Part shown: positions 11,470 to 24,404 of the stretch, one piece after another
Layout of the letters: each line of letters starts with the position of its first letter
How positions within the stretch are numbered: the stretch's first letter is position 1
From: Ascaris suum
Taxonomy: Eukaryota; Nematoda; Chromadorea; Rhabditida; Ascarididae
Direction of reading: 5' to 3'
DNA: 64,000 nucleotides
Assembly (NCBI GenBank): GCA_013433145.1
Contig: CM024170.1
Coordinates: 9,063,366-9,127,365 of the forward strand
Program-made: the position numbers and the translations under genes
The notes under the pieces: model-generated
Databases searched by the model: none
What the model was told of the DNA's origin: nothing
Seen by the model: the letters and a program-made list of their open reading frames with translations, nothing else

Positions 11470-14400
11470 GTGTTGATGGCGACATTAACAAATGAATACT
11501 TACAAACCGGACATTCGTCTCGAATCTTTGATTTGGAGACTTTTATTTTTCGTTTTCGATAGAACAGTGAATTCCCCAATAGCAAATTTTATTTGGAAAG
11601 CGGCTATTCCGCGGGATCTTCATACATTTGTGCATTGTGCATTTGCACATATATGTTTGTTGTTTTCTGTGCTCTATGCGTATTTGCTATGTTGCTATAA
11701 GTTCAACCATTCGATACGAAAGAATAAGAGGGCGTAAATTCGCCATGTGCGTCTGTCAGTTCCGAAAAGAATTGCATGGTGTCAGATCGGTGGCATTCAC
11801 TGAAGCAACTAAGCAAATTGTTATCACTGTTGTTGTTGTCGTTATTGTTGAAATTTTCAGTTCACATGCGAAATAAAGAACACTGAAAAAATAAAACGAA
11901 GGAAAAAAGCGACTAGCAAGTACGACGATCAGAAACCGCAGTCATTCAACCACAAACTCACAGATTTTCCGGAAGTTTTAATACTCTAAATGGCCGATGA
12001 GCGCAAAGATGCTAGGCATTAAGATGACGGAACTTTATTCTACACTTTGACGATACGAAAAGAAAAGGAAAACTGCAAACTGAATTTAAGGTTGAGACTT
12101 AAGGAAACAATTGGAAGCTATGAGGTCGTGCTTACATCGATCGGAATAGGGGAACACTGAATCAAATGCAATATCAGAAAAACCGTTAACAGCTTTAAAG
12201 CAATATGTGGTCAAACGCAAGGCTGCGATGTTCGAGCGGTTTTAGAACAGAATGCACAGACCAGTTTCATAGTTCGGAATATACGGAATTAGAAAGACTT
12301 TTTGAGAAGCTATTAACAGGAGAGATATCCACACATTTTGCAGCATCTCTTTGCCGACTTCAAAAACGATACCAAACTGGAAACCATATCTAAGAATTGG
12401 GCCATAACAAGCAGTGATTTGTTACGGTTTGCAGTGCAAATCATAAATTGAAGCCGTCAGTTTCCATTCTGAGCAAAATTAATTCCCATTTGAAACACAA
12501 GTTTTGTTCTTCAGACACGTTTTCAGCATCAGCTCAATACTATGGGTTCCTTTCCGAATGCTCAACCTGTAGACAGAGGAACACCCCAAGATTCGCAGGA
12601 AGCGTGCGGTTGGCATCACCAGGTTTCATTCCTTCGGTTCGCATAGGTGGGATATTGTGAACGGCAGCTTAATCAAGGATCATGCAAGGATGGTCGTACG
12701 AAATGAAAGCGATTGGTTTTGTGGGCAAACGCATACGGATATTGGTGGGTTGAGTGGCTATCATAGGCGGGCGGAGGTTCAATGCTTTGTGTTGATCACT
12801 TTAATAGAAGATTTTAGGATTCTATGTTGTAAGCAGGCTAATCATGATACAGACAGTCGTTGGTCCTTACCAGACATCCAGTTGACACAAAAGATTTGGA
12901 AATTCGGGTCTTGCCGAAAGCATATCACCACCACTTGCGTGGGGAAAGTTACAGTGCATTCTCATGCAGGGGCTTACTTATAGAGTACATCCTGGCTTAG
13001 CAACATTTCCCCAAGCATTGCGATACATGCCTTCAATCTGACACTCGACCTTGAAGAGTCAGAGCTCGAAGAAAACTTGCTTGGGCGATACGGTAGTGAT
13101 GGTAATTAGAATCGACAAAAATGTCTATTGGATAAAGTGAGAGCTGGTTATAAGAGAATGAGAGAGAGAGATGCGTAGTTGATTGGTGTTAAATGCAACA
13201 CGAACTGACACCAACACAACGATGTGACAAGTTTAACTGCAAATTGCGCTTTCAAAAACACTTCGTACGATGACCCCTACGGCATTTTCCCCGATTACGT
13301 CATTCCTCTCATATTGGTTTGCTTCCACAATTTTGTTTGCTTCATTCTGACGGTCTTTCTGAGGTAGCAGCTATATGTCCTTTTTTATGCTTGACGTTGC
13401 AGCCGCATATGTTCTTTTTTATAGTCACTCTTTTTCCCGTTCAGTATCGTTTTTTTTTTCATCGTGACAAATCATTTTCTATGACATGAGTTCCTACGGT
13501 TGTTCTCTAAATATCGATCACGGGTTCCTTTATTTTCCGAACGGAGATTACAATTACATAGTGGGCATGCGCAGAGACGAAATCGGTGTCGTCTTAGCAG
13601 TTGTTCCTTCTAAGATGAGTATCCGCACTGATGTAATGGTAACGGCACACATTCCCACGTTACTGCTTGGGTTAACGATACGATCTATGAAATAGTCACT
13701 TTTTACTTCGTGCGCTCACATTCATATATCATCATTCAGGTGGCATACAGACAGTACCGCTTGCAGTTGTGTCGCCATTTAGTCAATGCAGAATATCGCT
13801 TGTAGCTGGCGATTTTCAAAACAGTTTCAAACGAAATGGGTCAAGGGGACAAGCAGCAGTCTCTCTTTTTACCGGTTCTGCACTTAACTATAGCAATGCT
13901 TTGACTCTTATGTCTAGCTTGTTAGTTTTCTTTAAGTCAACACTGAATCGCTTCGTGGTTTCAGGCCGTCCTATGTTGGATTTAATAAGATGAAATAAAC
14001 ATTGTCTTCGTATTTCTCATATCTTTCACTTTATTTTTCGTTTCGACGGTGTTCGAAGAATGCGTCTCGTGCTTCTTGTGCTATCGAGAAGTTATATAAG
14101 TAATGTGAATTGTGAGAAGCCGAGTGTTGGGTGTCTGGAATATTGGAAAATTCAATTCCGATGTGAGGATAACTCGAAAATCTGGCTAATATTTTGCGCT
14201 CACTGTATGTGGAAAGTGTTACCGATTGTAGAATTGCATGACGAAGGCAACGCTGAATTCTATGTGAAAAAGGAACGGAGACAAATTTTTTTGTCCGGCT
14301 CATTTAATTGTAATATATTCATAAGATGATTTAACCACCATTTTTTATAGATTTGATGTACTCATCGGGTTTTTTTTGCAGAAGAAGAGTTTGGACGCCA

Positions 14401-17400
14401 CGGATAAGGCTGTAAACGAGTGCTAGCCCTATGAAAAGAGAGTAAAAAAGATGAAAAACCAGTTCGGTTATGAAACAAATAGAAGAGGAGAGCGAATCAG
14501 TGACGATAACGGCTCCTCAAAGCGATCGGCGGCACAAACGTGGATGATCGATTCTGTGGGAAGAGTGCGCATCGGCATTTTCCGCCAGCCAAAAACAAAA
14601 CCAGATCGATGGTGCTTGATGTGCTCCGACAACTTTGCTTTCATGCCGTCTTATCGGCTCATTTGTAATGATCGCCTAGTCAGCTTGCTTGCATATGCCT
14701 CTCTGATCTCATTTGGGAACTTTCCAATACTGCTCTCGTACAACATTTCAATCTGTCATCATTTCACTCGTACGACCTCTTTTCCTCTGTCTTTCCTCTC
14801 TCTCCGCCAAACAGTCTACCTGTGATACAGTTAAAGTTAAGGAAAAATAATCGAACAATCCATGCTAGCCACGAGTATTATGCAGTCGGAAGGATTGTTC
14901 GATATGTAAATTATTCAGCGAGTGATCGTTGAAAAACTCCCTTGCATAGCATTGAATTTCCTTTAGCGGTTAACTTCAAACATGGGTACTATTTTTTATA
15001 AGTTTTCGAATACGACAATCACGAATAATGATCACAGCAAATCCTCGGCAAATCGTCCATAATCGAACTATGGTCATTGGTTTTATTGTCAGTCAGTGGA
15101 AAGCAATTGCATTTAAGTTTTATTTTGTTTCAATTCACGAGTGGTCGATTTCAAAGCAAATAGCAATTGTTGACTAGTGAGTGACTGTCGCCATTGGTCT
15201 CACGGAAGCTCACGTCGAATTTATTTCTCAGTGAACTGCTTCTATTTGCGAACATTTGTCATACCGTTCATTTTCGGTCAAAATAATCTCCTGCCACTTT
15301 TCTTTTTTATTATTTTGTTGCTGAATGAATAAACGTTTGCTGTTCCTATTAGAAAAGAATAACAGCGCATGTCACGCAGTTGACGAAGAATGGATGACAA
15401 ATTGGAAGGCTTCTGTCGATCGAAATGACTTTCTTCGCTGCCATTTGTACCATCTTCCTTATAATTAATCTTGTCTCACATGTTGACCTCAGGTCATCCT
15501 TACACTAGAAATGAACTGAATTTTATGCGTGCAACTGAAGAAGCGCCTTACATGCAATTTTTCAAGCCTCAGCTACAAAGGCATTATATGGAAGTACTGA
15601 GTCTGAAATTTGGAAATTTTCCAAATGTCGAGACGGAAATTTTTTTTTCGATTTCGGCGCATTTGATGCACCATGTGCGATGACATCCTTTTCAACAGGG
15701 ATTCGAATGTGAGCGAAGAGAGTGAAGTTTACACGCAATAAATGTCGTCAACAAAATCGAGGCCATCAGATTCCCTTTTGCGATGGATTCTCCTCGATAA
15801 AGGTCGGCTTTAATTGAGGCGAAGTCGTGCGAGGACGATATAATCTTATGCCAAAAGAAATCACAAATTTGTATGCAAATGGTGAGATTGACGACGAGAC
15901 AATCCCGAGAAGTTTGCGATTCACTTAGCGTTGTGATCGCATTGCAATGAGTGTGTCATCTAGACAAGGGTGAAATTTTGAATTCCTCATCTTTCGCTGT
16001 GGAACTCTCTCTATTTTCATTCCTGACAAATCGTGGGTATTTCCCGTGAAAAAATGATAGATATAGCTGTGAAGATTTTTGGGAGATTCATAGTAAGGTT
16101 TATTACAATATATTGTTGGCACTTATACATGATTGCTGATCGTTTTTTGAGTGCTTCGTTGAGTGCAATGACTCAAACATGAACGCGGGCGACAAGTTAA
16201 TTGCTATCTCTGCTCCACTCATTGTGATATCCAATGTACCCTAAATATAATTATAACAGGAATTATATTGCGTTCTTAATAGAAATGTTGCAGCGTTCTA
16301 TCTTCGTTACTTCATTGTTTCCAAAAGATACACGTCGAACGATCCTTTAAAAACCATTTACATCTCATTCGCTCACGTCTAAGGAAGTTTGGATGTGTTC
16401 TTTATAGGAACTCGAGACGGCGGCGGCGAAGAAGAGATGGATGGAAGTAAGAAGTTGAAGCGGAAAAAGAAATAGCTGATCGATGCTTTCAGTGTTTCTT
16501 TATTGTATGGAAGTTTTCATTGACATCCGACGATTAACGAGACTAAGTAATTGCTTTGCAATTGCAAAGATGACTTCAGTATTAATTTGTGCAATAGACG
16601 ATTAGTGCAACAGAATGCACATTTGTAATGCTTTTAGTTGTTTGTTTGCATTAGGGGATCTAGCTTAGCGACTTCACATCATCCTTAATGGATGTGCTTA
16701 TTGCAGAGAGATAACCCGCAAATTGGCTTATTCTCTAAGGCGATTGCAATTTCGATGTGTTTAACGTTGACATGCGACGTGTGCATCGACAATTATACCT
16801 CGCTAAACCCCTATCATGCTTTATTTATCGTCAATCGTTCCCACTCAGCCTCGCTTACCGCCTCAATTCATTCGATTCGGCGATCTTTTTTGTGATGCCG
16901 CTCAATTGAAATAGCACCGCCTCTCGTCTACAGTTATCCAATCAACGATTGGCATACGGTAGAAGGCGTTACAAATCTCTTTAATGCTCAATTAGCGATG
17001 TTCAGTTTCGAGTGCAAAGGTGACGATCATATGTCGGAGACGGCACCTCACAAAGTGAAATGCGAGCGAAGATGGCGTTTTTTTCTCTCAAGAGCTTCTC
17101 TGTTGAAATGTTGTGATCAGATTGTTGAATTAAAAATTGTTGAAACTTAGTCTATATAAGCGCTTCGCGTATTGCTTTAAGTGGCTATTAGTTATTTTGA
17201 GTTAGTTTCATATTGTCAGCACCTCTGCCTTTGATGTCATTATTAGCCTCTAAGCCAACTTCGCAACAAACTTTGTCATTTTGCAATACAAACTGAATAC
17301 TTTCCTTTTCTCTCGGGCAAAATTCCCCACAATACTCAGTTCTCCTCATAAAAATACGCCGCTCACACATTACAGGAGCCTTTTACTGCAGTAACTTTCC

Positions 17401-17990
17401 TTATCAATTAACTTCTACATGGGTTCACAACGAAAATGAAGCAAAATTTGTTTTATAATTGAAATCGAAAAAATTCAAATCTTTTAAAGTGATCGCGTTG
17501 CGTTAAACGCTAATCCACATATCTTAGTGTTTGACAAAACTGTAAAAAACTTTGAATTTTACGCAGAATGCTTTCAAAACAGCGCTTATGACTCGAGCAG
17601 ATGCGAAAAACTCCCACTGTGAAGTATTCCAGCCAAAAACACGAAATTTCCATATAATATAACATCTTAGGGAGTTGTAAAGAATATGGAAATTGTCACC
17701 TTTCATTGCCAGCATATCTCTTTTTATGTTAAGCGGTCATTTTTTGCACGGTTTATAGTTGAAGAGTGCTCATATTTTATAGTCGAAATGATAACTGCCC
17801 TTTCATGTGTCACATTTGGTTTTTATATTTGCATATTGCAAAAAAGTTTCATGCAGCGAAATATAATCGTAATGGAAGGTCTACATGAGCGCATACAAAT
17901 TTCTAATGTATCTTTGTGGCCCATCTGATATGATAAACTTCTCTTCCGTCAACAGTAACTCGCGTAAACATTTACAAAAATTATCTTTAG
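11470..17990. other. Intergenic, nothing supported
   Basis: About 6.5 kb between the NIFK-like gene and engrailed. There are scattered ORFs of 60-124 codons, the longest on the plus strand at 14451-14825, but none shows a domain or a splice context that ties it to a neighbour. Two short splice-flanked open segments (14386-14412 and 16410-16448) encode charged peptides and might be exons of an unseen transcript. Engrailed regulatory elements are likely to lie here, but I can point to no specific site. Confidence 0.4.
17981..17990 (+). promoter_or_regulatory. Probable spliced-leader acceptor for engrailed
   Basis: TTATCTTTAG is a nematode-type 3' splice site 14 bases upstream of the first ATG of the engrailed reading frame. 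I found no upstream coding exon in the required phase, so trans-splicing is the simplest reading. Confidence 0.45.
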
Positions 17991-18004
17991 AAGGAAACGG
18001 CCAA

Positions 18005-21000
18005 ATGGGAATGATGACAGGTTCGGTGGAAGGACTTTCATCTCCAGAACCGTTCAACAGGAGTTCACGTTCACCTCATTCGAGTCCTGAACTCAAATTC
18101 TCCATTCAGAATATTCTCGATCCCGATTTTGGAAAGGTTCTTTAATCACTGCAATCTGCCCAAAATTTTTTCCCCTTATTACAGAAAGCCCATCTTTGAA
18201 CAATATTGTAGACACTGATGAAAAGTGAAAAACATTCGCAATCCTTCCACAGCACGAAAAGTGTTCCCATTCCACTAGTCAAAAAAAATCGTACCGAAAA
18301 TAATTTTAGACTGTAGTGGAAATATAAGAGAAATTGCGAAAGCTTTGTGCGTAACACAGCGAAATAAGGCTGCATTAGTTTTGTCACTTAAACCATCAAA
18401 ATTTGATTGCAACGTAAATTTTTATGCAACGAGAAAAACATTTTTGCAGGTAGCATCTTATGTTGAGTGCAATCTGTTACGTAAGCGTAATTCGAAAAGA
18501 GGAGCCTAAAATTTTAGTGAATTAAGGCTCCGAGGACAAGTTTTGTTGTGGAACATCGGCTTGTTTTCTTTCGAGTGAGATCATGTTTTCAGCACGTAAA
18601 AAGCACAAAAGCAAGCAGTTCGAGGAGTGCTCAAGAGAACATCGGTGTACCGTTCCCTGCATGGATCTATTGCACTCGTTACTCAGACCGACCAAGCTCA
18701 GGTCTTTCAAGTGCCGTCATCTGCAACACATTCGAGAGCTTATGGAAATTATCAAAAATTTAGCACCTATAGTAATTATCAGATCAGACAAAAGCACTCC
18801 AAATATTGGTACAATAACTGCTATAGGTAACTCGATAGAACACTATCGAAATAAAAAACACTGTTGTTTCTGACGGACACATTATATGCTTGATGGTTTT
18901 TCACTAACTCAATAAATCTTTTCCTTTCTCATTTCACCTACACAATATCACTAGTTTCGTTCTATGTTTTCCTTTGCTAGAACTCTGAAATGACGGCAAA
19001 ATGGCAATAATTGCACAGCAGAGAACAGCTGGAATCTGAAACGGAACGAAAATCTGAGTGATTGAATAGTGCGAATATTTGGTGTAAATGTTTTGAGTTG
19101 TGAAAGGACAATGCTCTCAGCTGAAGAATTTAATGTTTTCAGAAAGAATTTGGGAATCTCTCATTTTAAGATTTTTTGTCACTTTCATTAATCAATTTAG
19201 GGCCTCGGTGTAGGCGCGCAAAGAGAAAAGAATCGAACCCAAGCGAGGAAGAGAAACGTCCACGAACTGCATTCACTGCCGAGCAACTCGAGCGGCTCAA
19301 GGAGCAGTTTATGGACAATCGCTACCTCACCGAGAAGCGACGTCAAGAACTAGCTCACGAGCTCGGTCTGAATGAGTCACAAATCAAAATTTGGTTCCAG
19401 GTCGTGTTTCGATTTCATTCATTTGTTTACATCTTTTTGCTCGTTATTTTGAGAGCGAAAAGAGAGCGATTAACGCTCCACAATGATTCTCTTGAGGGTT
19501 CAGGCATTTATAAATGTGCTCTTACTTTATTACCAATCTGTATTGGCGTACGCATGTGCTGTGGAGCACTTCCTGAACGCAATCCCTGCTTGGGATCCAG
19601 CTTCAAACTTCCATAATTCACATTGCCTTACGAAGAAAATCTGTTGTGCTTATTTATCTCTCCTTTTCATTATATTTTACAAGGATGCACATAAGCGCAG
19701 ACTGTTCACAACTCTAGCGAGTGCTGTTTTTATACGTTCGGTTTCTTATTGGCAGCGAGTGTTTGTATTGCAATTAGTTGGTTAATTAATTAACTGGCAT
19801 CGTGGTAACGTTGTTAAAGACTTCCCTCACTTCATTGCAGAGCGTTCCTTCGTCTTGTTTATACTGTTCGGCAATGATGCAGCAACAGTTAAGACCATTA
19901 AATAAGCAACAAGCAGAAACATATGTGAAGGCATCATTCTATTGAACGTAACATTGAGGTGCATCGATGCGACTGCCAAATGCAGGCAACTTCGCATTTA
20001 AATCGTTGCGAACAAATGCGATAGAGAGCGCATGATTTCAAACGAGGCAATGTGAGAAGAGCGATTATATCAAAGGAGAATTCACACTGATAGATCAACA
20101 CAAATTTTGAGCGAACAAAATATTTATTACTATTGCTTTTCCACCTTCTCTAGTCTGCCTCCCCTCGCCCGTCCTCCCAGATCTACGAAAGTACAAAACG
20201 TTTGGTACGTATAACCATCAATGTGTATATTCTGATCCGCTTGTTGTTATTCCTCATGAAATACGAATAATCAATCACTGCATACCATGTGATCCAGCAA
20301 TACTGGATTGAGTGAAAAGCATCGCAGTTTAATGACAAGGCTGCGATTACTTCCTTGTTTACTCATGAAAAGCATAGAAAAAGCTTACTAAGTTGTGGTG
20401 TTTAATGCAGTTTGAGCCTCTCAAAGGCTGGCATTTCTTCTTTAGCGTGACGCTTGGACATGATTTTCGAGAATCAATCAGTTAAATATGTAACAAGTTG
20501 AAAATCATTACGCACCAATCGTAAATAGTCTATTTCGTGTAAAATGCACACAATGCATTCATAACCTCCATAGATTTTTCTGCATTTTAATACTCTTGTT
20601 GGATAAGGCGAATAACCGCATTCACTCGTTGATGATAAATGAGAGTGTATGATCCGATGGACAGGTTTGACCGAATCAATGAACAGCTCTGAAATTGTTA
20701 GCTAATGAAAATTATCGAAATCTTAAAGCAATCGGAGATTATATGTGCTGTTGAATTCTTCAGCAATAAGTGGCAAAAAAAAGAAATTTCGCAATTATTC
20801 AGGCATATGAATGGCAAACGTTTTGCTCATTGACTTTAAGCTGATCTGATTGTGAAATCATCCTAAACACTTTTTTGAGAGAAGTTTATCATGCTTGTTT
20901 TTCATCAATTTCATCAATTTCATCTGAAGTTATTTCGCGCTGTTAGTGGCGCTGTCTTAAGTTTTGAATTTTCGAAGTTGGTGAACGAAGACGCCTTAAT

Positions 21001-24000
21001 GGGAATCGCATTTGGAAGTCAAAAAACCAGAGCCAACTTTGATAGATTGCCTCTTTGTTTAGCGCTTGTCGTCGATTCGTTGCCGACGATGAATCTGACA
21101 CCGTGCTGATGCATTACCCTTTAAGAGAATGCGGCGCGCTACTGTAGAATGAGTTGCAGTTGGCGTTCCACTGATCCACACGATGCCACTTTTAAACAAC
21201 GCACATCTGCTTTTGAAACGTTGTTTTAACGAGTTTGCTTCGCTGCGAGAAGGTAATGCTGCAAATGAGTGATTACGATCGTCGACTTTCGCACTCGACC
21301 GATCCATAAGATGCTTGCGAATCCACGAAGTTAACGTGGACATTAGCTCTCGTTGGGTTTCCGTAGTTAGCGTAAGGGATTTCTCTAATGGTGCTTTGGG
21401 AGCTTTTACTGCCTGCAGCATCCTCCATTCATTAATAAATAGCCTTTTCGTCTCATATCCGATCCGTTGATGGCTAATCAAGCAAGCACTTAACACCATC
21501 CCCAATTCATTGCAAGTACCTAAATGCACTAACTTCTTGGTTTCTGGTTGAACCACATAATGCAGAAGGGTAATCAAGCAGACGCTGATGATTACCGTAG
21601 CTAGTTCGCGTAAAGTGTGGCATTATTGTTGATGGATAGCAAACGGCGCGCACTTTCATCACCCTTTGCTATAATCGTTTTCTCAACAAATTTCAAAGAG
21701 GTGCATCGTTGTGCGCGTTCTTTATGTGCGCGCAACAGCTGTCAGCATTTCAACGATACGTTGATATTTTAACGATTCGCAATAAGTTTCATGTCTTTTC
21801 ATGCTGTATTTAGGTGCATTTATTTGCGCTTGTATGTGAAGAACAAGAAAACATATTTACTGTCAATGCCGTCGAACTCCCAATTTAACCCCCAACGTTG
21901 GTGATTCTGCTCGAGATTATGAAGCACATCAACGATGAATGTAAAACATTGCTCGTGGTTCAAAAGCGTTGCGCGAAAAAGCTATTCATAAGTACTAAAA
22001 CAGTAATCAAATATATAAAAACACGTTAAAATAGACTACAGGGAAAAACAACACAGAAAGAAGTTTTCCTTTTATCTTTATAGCGATGAAATTGGGCATC
22101 ATTTCATTTGTCAGAGTTTGCTGAATAGAAATATCACCGAGGATTTTGTGTTAGTGATCGAGAGAGAACACGACGCGACGATGTGCCTCACCCACGAAAT
22201 GTTTCCAAAGGATAGCGTTCGGCGGTGTACGAAAACGCACCGAACGGCTCCGATTTCAGAAAGCATGTCTTCATTTGCGGAACGTCTATTTTCAAATGCT
22301 CCATAAATTAGGGTAGCAATGAGCGCAACACCTAATAAACGACATTATTGAATATCAATTTGTCGGCTGTCGTTTGCAGGCGCAGTTTTCTATTGTTTCT
22401 TGACCTCAGGTGAGTTGGATAGAAAGTTGTACTTTCAGTGTTACTAGATTCAATACATTTGGGATATAAGGTAGCAATTATTTCTAGTCATTAGGAACAC
22501 TGAAAAACGAAATAGAATCGAATTGTAGATATCTTTACTTTTTGTGAGTGAATGCAAATCAGAGCTAAGTTAGTGCATCATTGAGGAATCTCTCTGATCG
22601 TTGTAGGACCTTCAAGAATACCTCCACGGTATCGTGTACAGATTTTGGTATGCATATAAATAATCACACGACGGGTGGCAATGAGTTAGTTGTTGGTGTG
22701 TTTTCATAGAGAATACAGAGAGTGCTGTGTAAATGCGAACTGGCGCGCAAAGTGAACGCTTATCACCATGTCCATCTATGAAGATAAAAATCGGCCACCG
22801 AGGAATTTGTAAATGAGTGCGCAGACATGCAAACGCACAGGTGACAATTTCATCGTCTATCTCCCTTTTCTTTATGTGCGCTTTCCTTTCCCGCTTCAGG
22901 GACCAGTTCCCGCAACGATTTGAAGGCACAATTCATCTATACTCCTTTGTAACGCACCGCTTTCAAGCGAACACCACACCTCACCCCAATCACCTGAACC
23001 GACAGCATAATTAAACTTAGAAAGACCTTATCTTTCGGAGAACGTTGTAGAGGAAGGAATGAGGGATTAGGGGAGGGGGGTAAAATATGAATACTTTTGA
23101 TGCCGTAGTGCAAGTCGAATTAAAGACATCCAACGAAAATTTCAGCGAAGGAAATCCTGATCTCTTTTCGTTTGTTCTTTTCCTTTCTTATCTTGTCACC
23201 TTTTGCATGAGATAAATCCCTGGACCGGTAGCATAAATGTTCTTGTTCAAAAATTGGCGCAAAGGGGCTTCCTTCTGAGCTGCTGTCCCGCTATGTTTCG
23301 TTCGCATCTTTCCCTTTCTTGTCGCGTCATCGAATTTTTTTCTTTCTCGCACGACTTTCTCCTCATTTAGTGCAAAAAGCGTTAATTTTTGTGTGAACAA
23401 TGTGTAAGGCATATCGCGGTCACGGAATGCGCATCGGTTGAACGCGAGAAAGCAGGCATCGTCATCGAGCGGGGAGGGTCGTGCCGTGTCGATGAGACGT
23501 TGATAAGCACGACCTTGTGGCGTATAAATGCCAATTAAGGTAATTAGTAGCGAGAGCTGATACGTGATGGAAAGCAACCAATTCATCATCACCTTTATGA
23601 TTTACAAATGCTCGCTGTGAACCTCACTCAGTGGTTGTACTGACGTTCACATTTGCCATAAAAGTTGCCCAGCAATAACTTCAACTCTTCAGTTTATGAG
23701 TTTTAACTCTTATTTCTACGCTTTCGATGAAGAAAGCGCCACTGATTATTAGAGCTGGTCGGGTGCAGGCAAGTATCTGCGAAAGAAAGCATATAAACTT
23801 CTTGAAATTTTACTTAAGTACTTAAACAGCTGAACTGATAAATAATGCAGTTATTTTTTAAAGCTTTTTGTTGCCTTCTCATCCTCCCGGAATTCTACAG
23901 CGAACAGTGCAACTTCGGCATAAATCATAAACAGTGTTTTCATCTGCCAATGCCAGACTTGGTCGCCGAATGCAGCACTTTGCATATTACTTTGCCAGTC

Positions 24001-24404
24001 GTAGTAATATGACTCCGGGACGTTCATATCACTGCTCACAGTAGAAGATTATAAGCAACATAATGAGCTGTATGTTTCAAACGTGCGATATTTGAATGGG
24101 AGGTAGTCACTTAGAGTGACTCTGCGCCAAACTGCTTGCTCTTAACCACTCCTAGACTACTGTTCGAAAAGAGTTGTTAACTTTGATAGCATCAACTTGC
24201 TAACGAATCACGTGTCTATAATTAGACAAATGTTTATTAGATATTCATTAGGTAAAAATCGTTTATAAATTGTTCATTTGATTGTTTCAGAACAAGAGGG
24301 CCAAACTGAAGAAGGCATCCGGTCAGCGACCTGTGCTCGCATTACATCTAATGGCGCAAGGCCTGTACAATCATGCCTCGATTCCGATGCTCAATCAACC
24401 CTGA
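18005..24404 (+). CDS. Engrailed homeodomain transcription factor
   Basis: Sequence-specific repressor of the engrailed family (C. elegans ceh-16), which acts in seam-cell and epidermal development in worms. Four exons join in phase: 18005-18136, 18593-18701, 19201-19400 and 24291-24404, giving about 184 residues. Order of blocks: EH1 Groucho-binding motif [13 protein letters not shown] at about residues 31-43; EH2/EH3 block [17 protein letters not shown] at about 64-80, the Pbx/Exd-interacting segment, where the first of the two usual Trp is Phe; the homeodomain from [15 protein letters not shown] through [14 protein letters not shown]; and EH5 [12 protein letters not shown] near the C-terminus. 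All five signature regions of engrailed are therefore present. The last intron (19401-24290, 4.9 kb) splits the homeodomain recognition helix between Gln50 and Asn51. The exact start is inferred from a 3' splice site at 17990. Confidence 0.96.
21059..21577 (-). CDS. Unidentified 172-codon ORF inside the engrailed intron
   Basis: Open reading frame antisense to engrailed, wholly within its third intron. It opens at a non-ATG codon; the first internal Met is at about residue 26, so it might instead be an exon preceded by the splice-like sequence ATCATCAG. The protein is basic, with an Arg/Lys-rich C-terminal third, no membrane segment, no signal peptide and no family I recognise. It is longer than most chance frames in this window, which is the only argument for it. 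Treat it as a hypothetical nested gene or a remnant of an inserted element. Confidence 0.2.
   Translation of the reverse strand: MITLLHYVVQPETKKLVHLGTCNELGMVLSACLISHQRIGYETKRLFINEWRMLQAVKAPKAPLEKSLTLTTETQRELMSTLTSWIRKHLMDRSSAKVDDRNHSFAALPSRSEANSLKQRFKSRCALFKSGIVWISGTPTATHSTVARRILLKGNASARCQIHRRQRIDDKR
23188..23589 (-). CDS. Candidate small secreted peptide gene nested in the engrailed intron
   Basis: Minus-strand frame starting at tandem ATGs. The N-terminus [20 protein letters not shown] is a good signal peptide, with a likely cleavage after GRA near residue 28. The mature part begins [20 protein letters not shown] and carries two cysteines in a C-x6-C loop (CFLAFNRC), a size typical of single-disulfide neuropeptides. 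The later part of the frame (from about residue 60) is charged, with no cysteine, and may be intron read-through; I could not fix the 3' end. There is no dibasic cleavage site immediately after the loop. It is antisense to, and inside, engrailed intron 3. The family is not recognised, and the peptide-hormone reading is an inference from the layout only. Confidence 0.35.
   Translation of the reverse strand: MMNWLLSITYQLSLLITLIGIYTPQGRAYQRLIDTARPSPLDDDACFLAFNRCAFRDRDMPYTLFTQKLTLFALNEEKVVRERKKFDDATRKGKMRTKHSGTAAQKEAPLRQFLNKNIYATGPGIYLMQKVTR

Noticed and set aside
16410..16448. Splice-flanked segment encoding an Ala/Lys-rich peptide, with a similar one at 14386-14412
   Set aside because: Both have plausible acceptors, but they could not be linked in phase to engrailed, and the NIFK-like gene already has a stop and poly(A) signal upstream.
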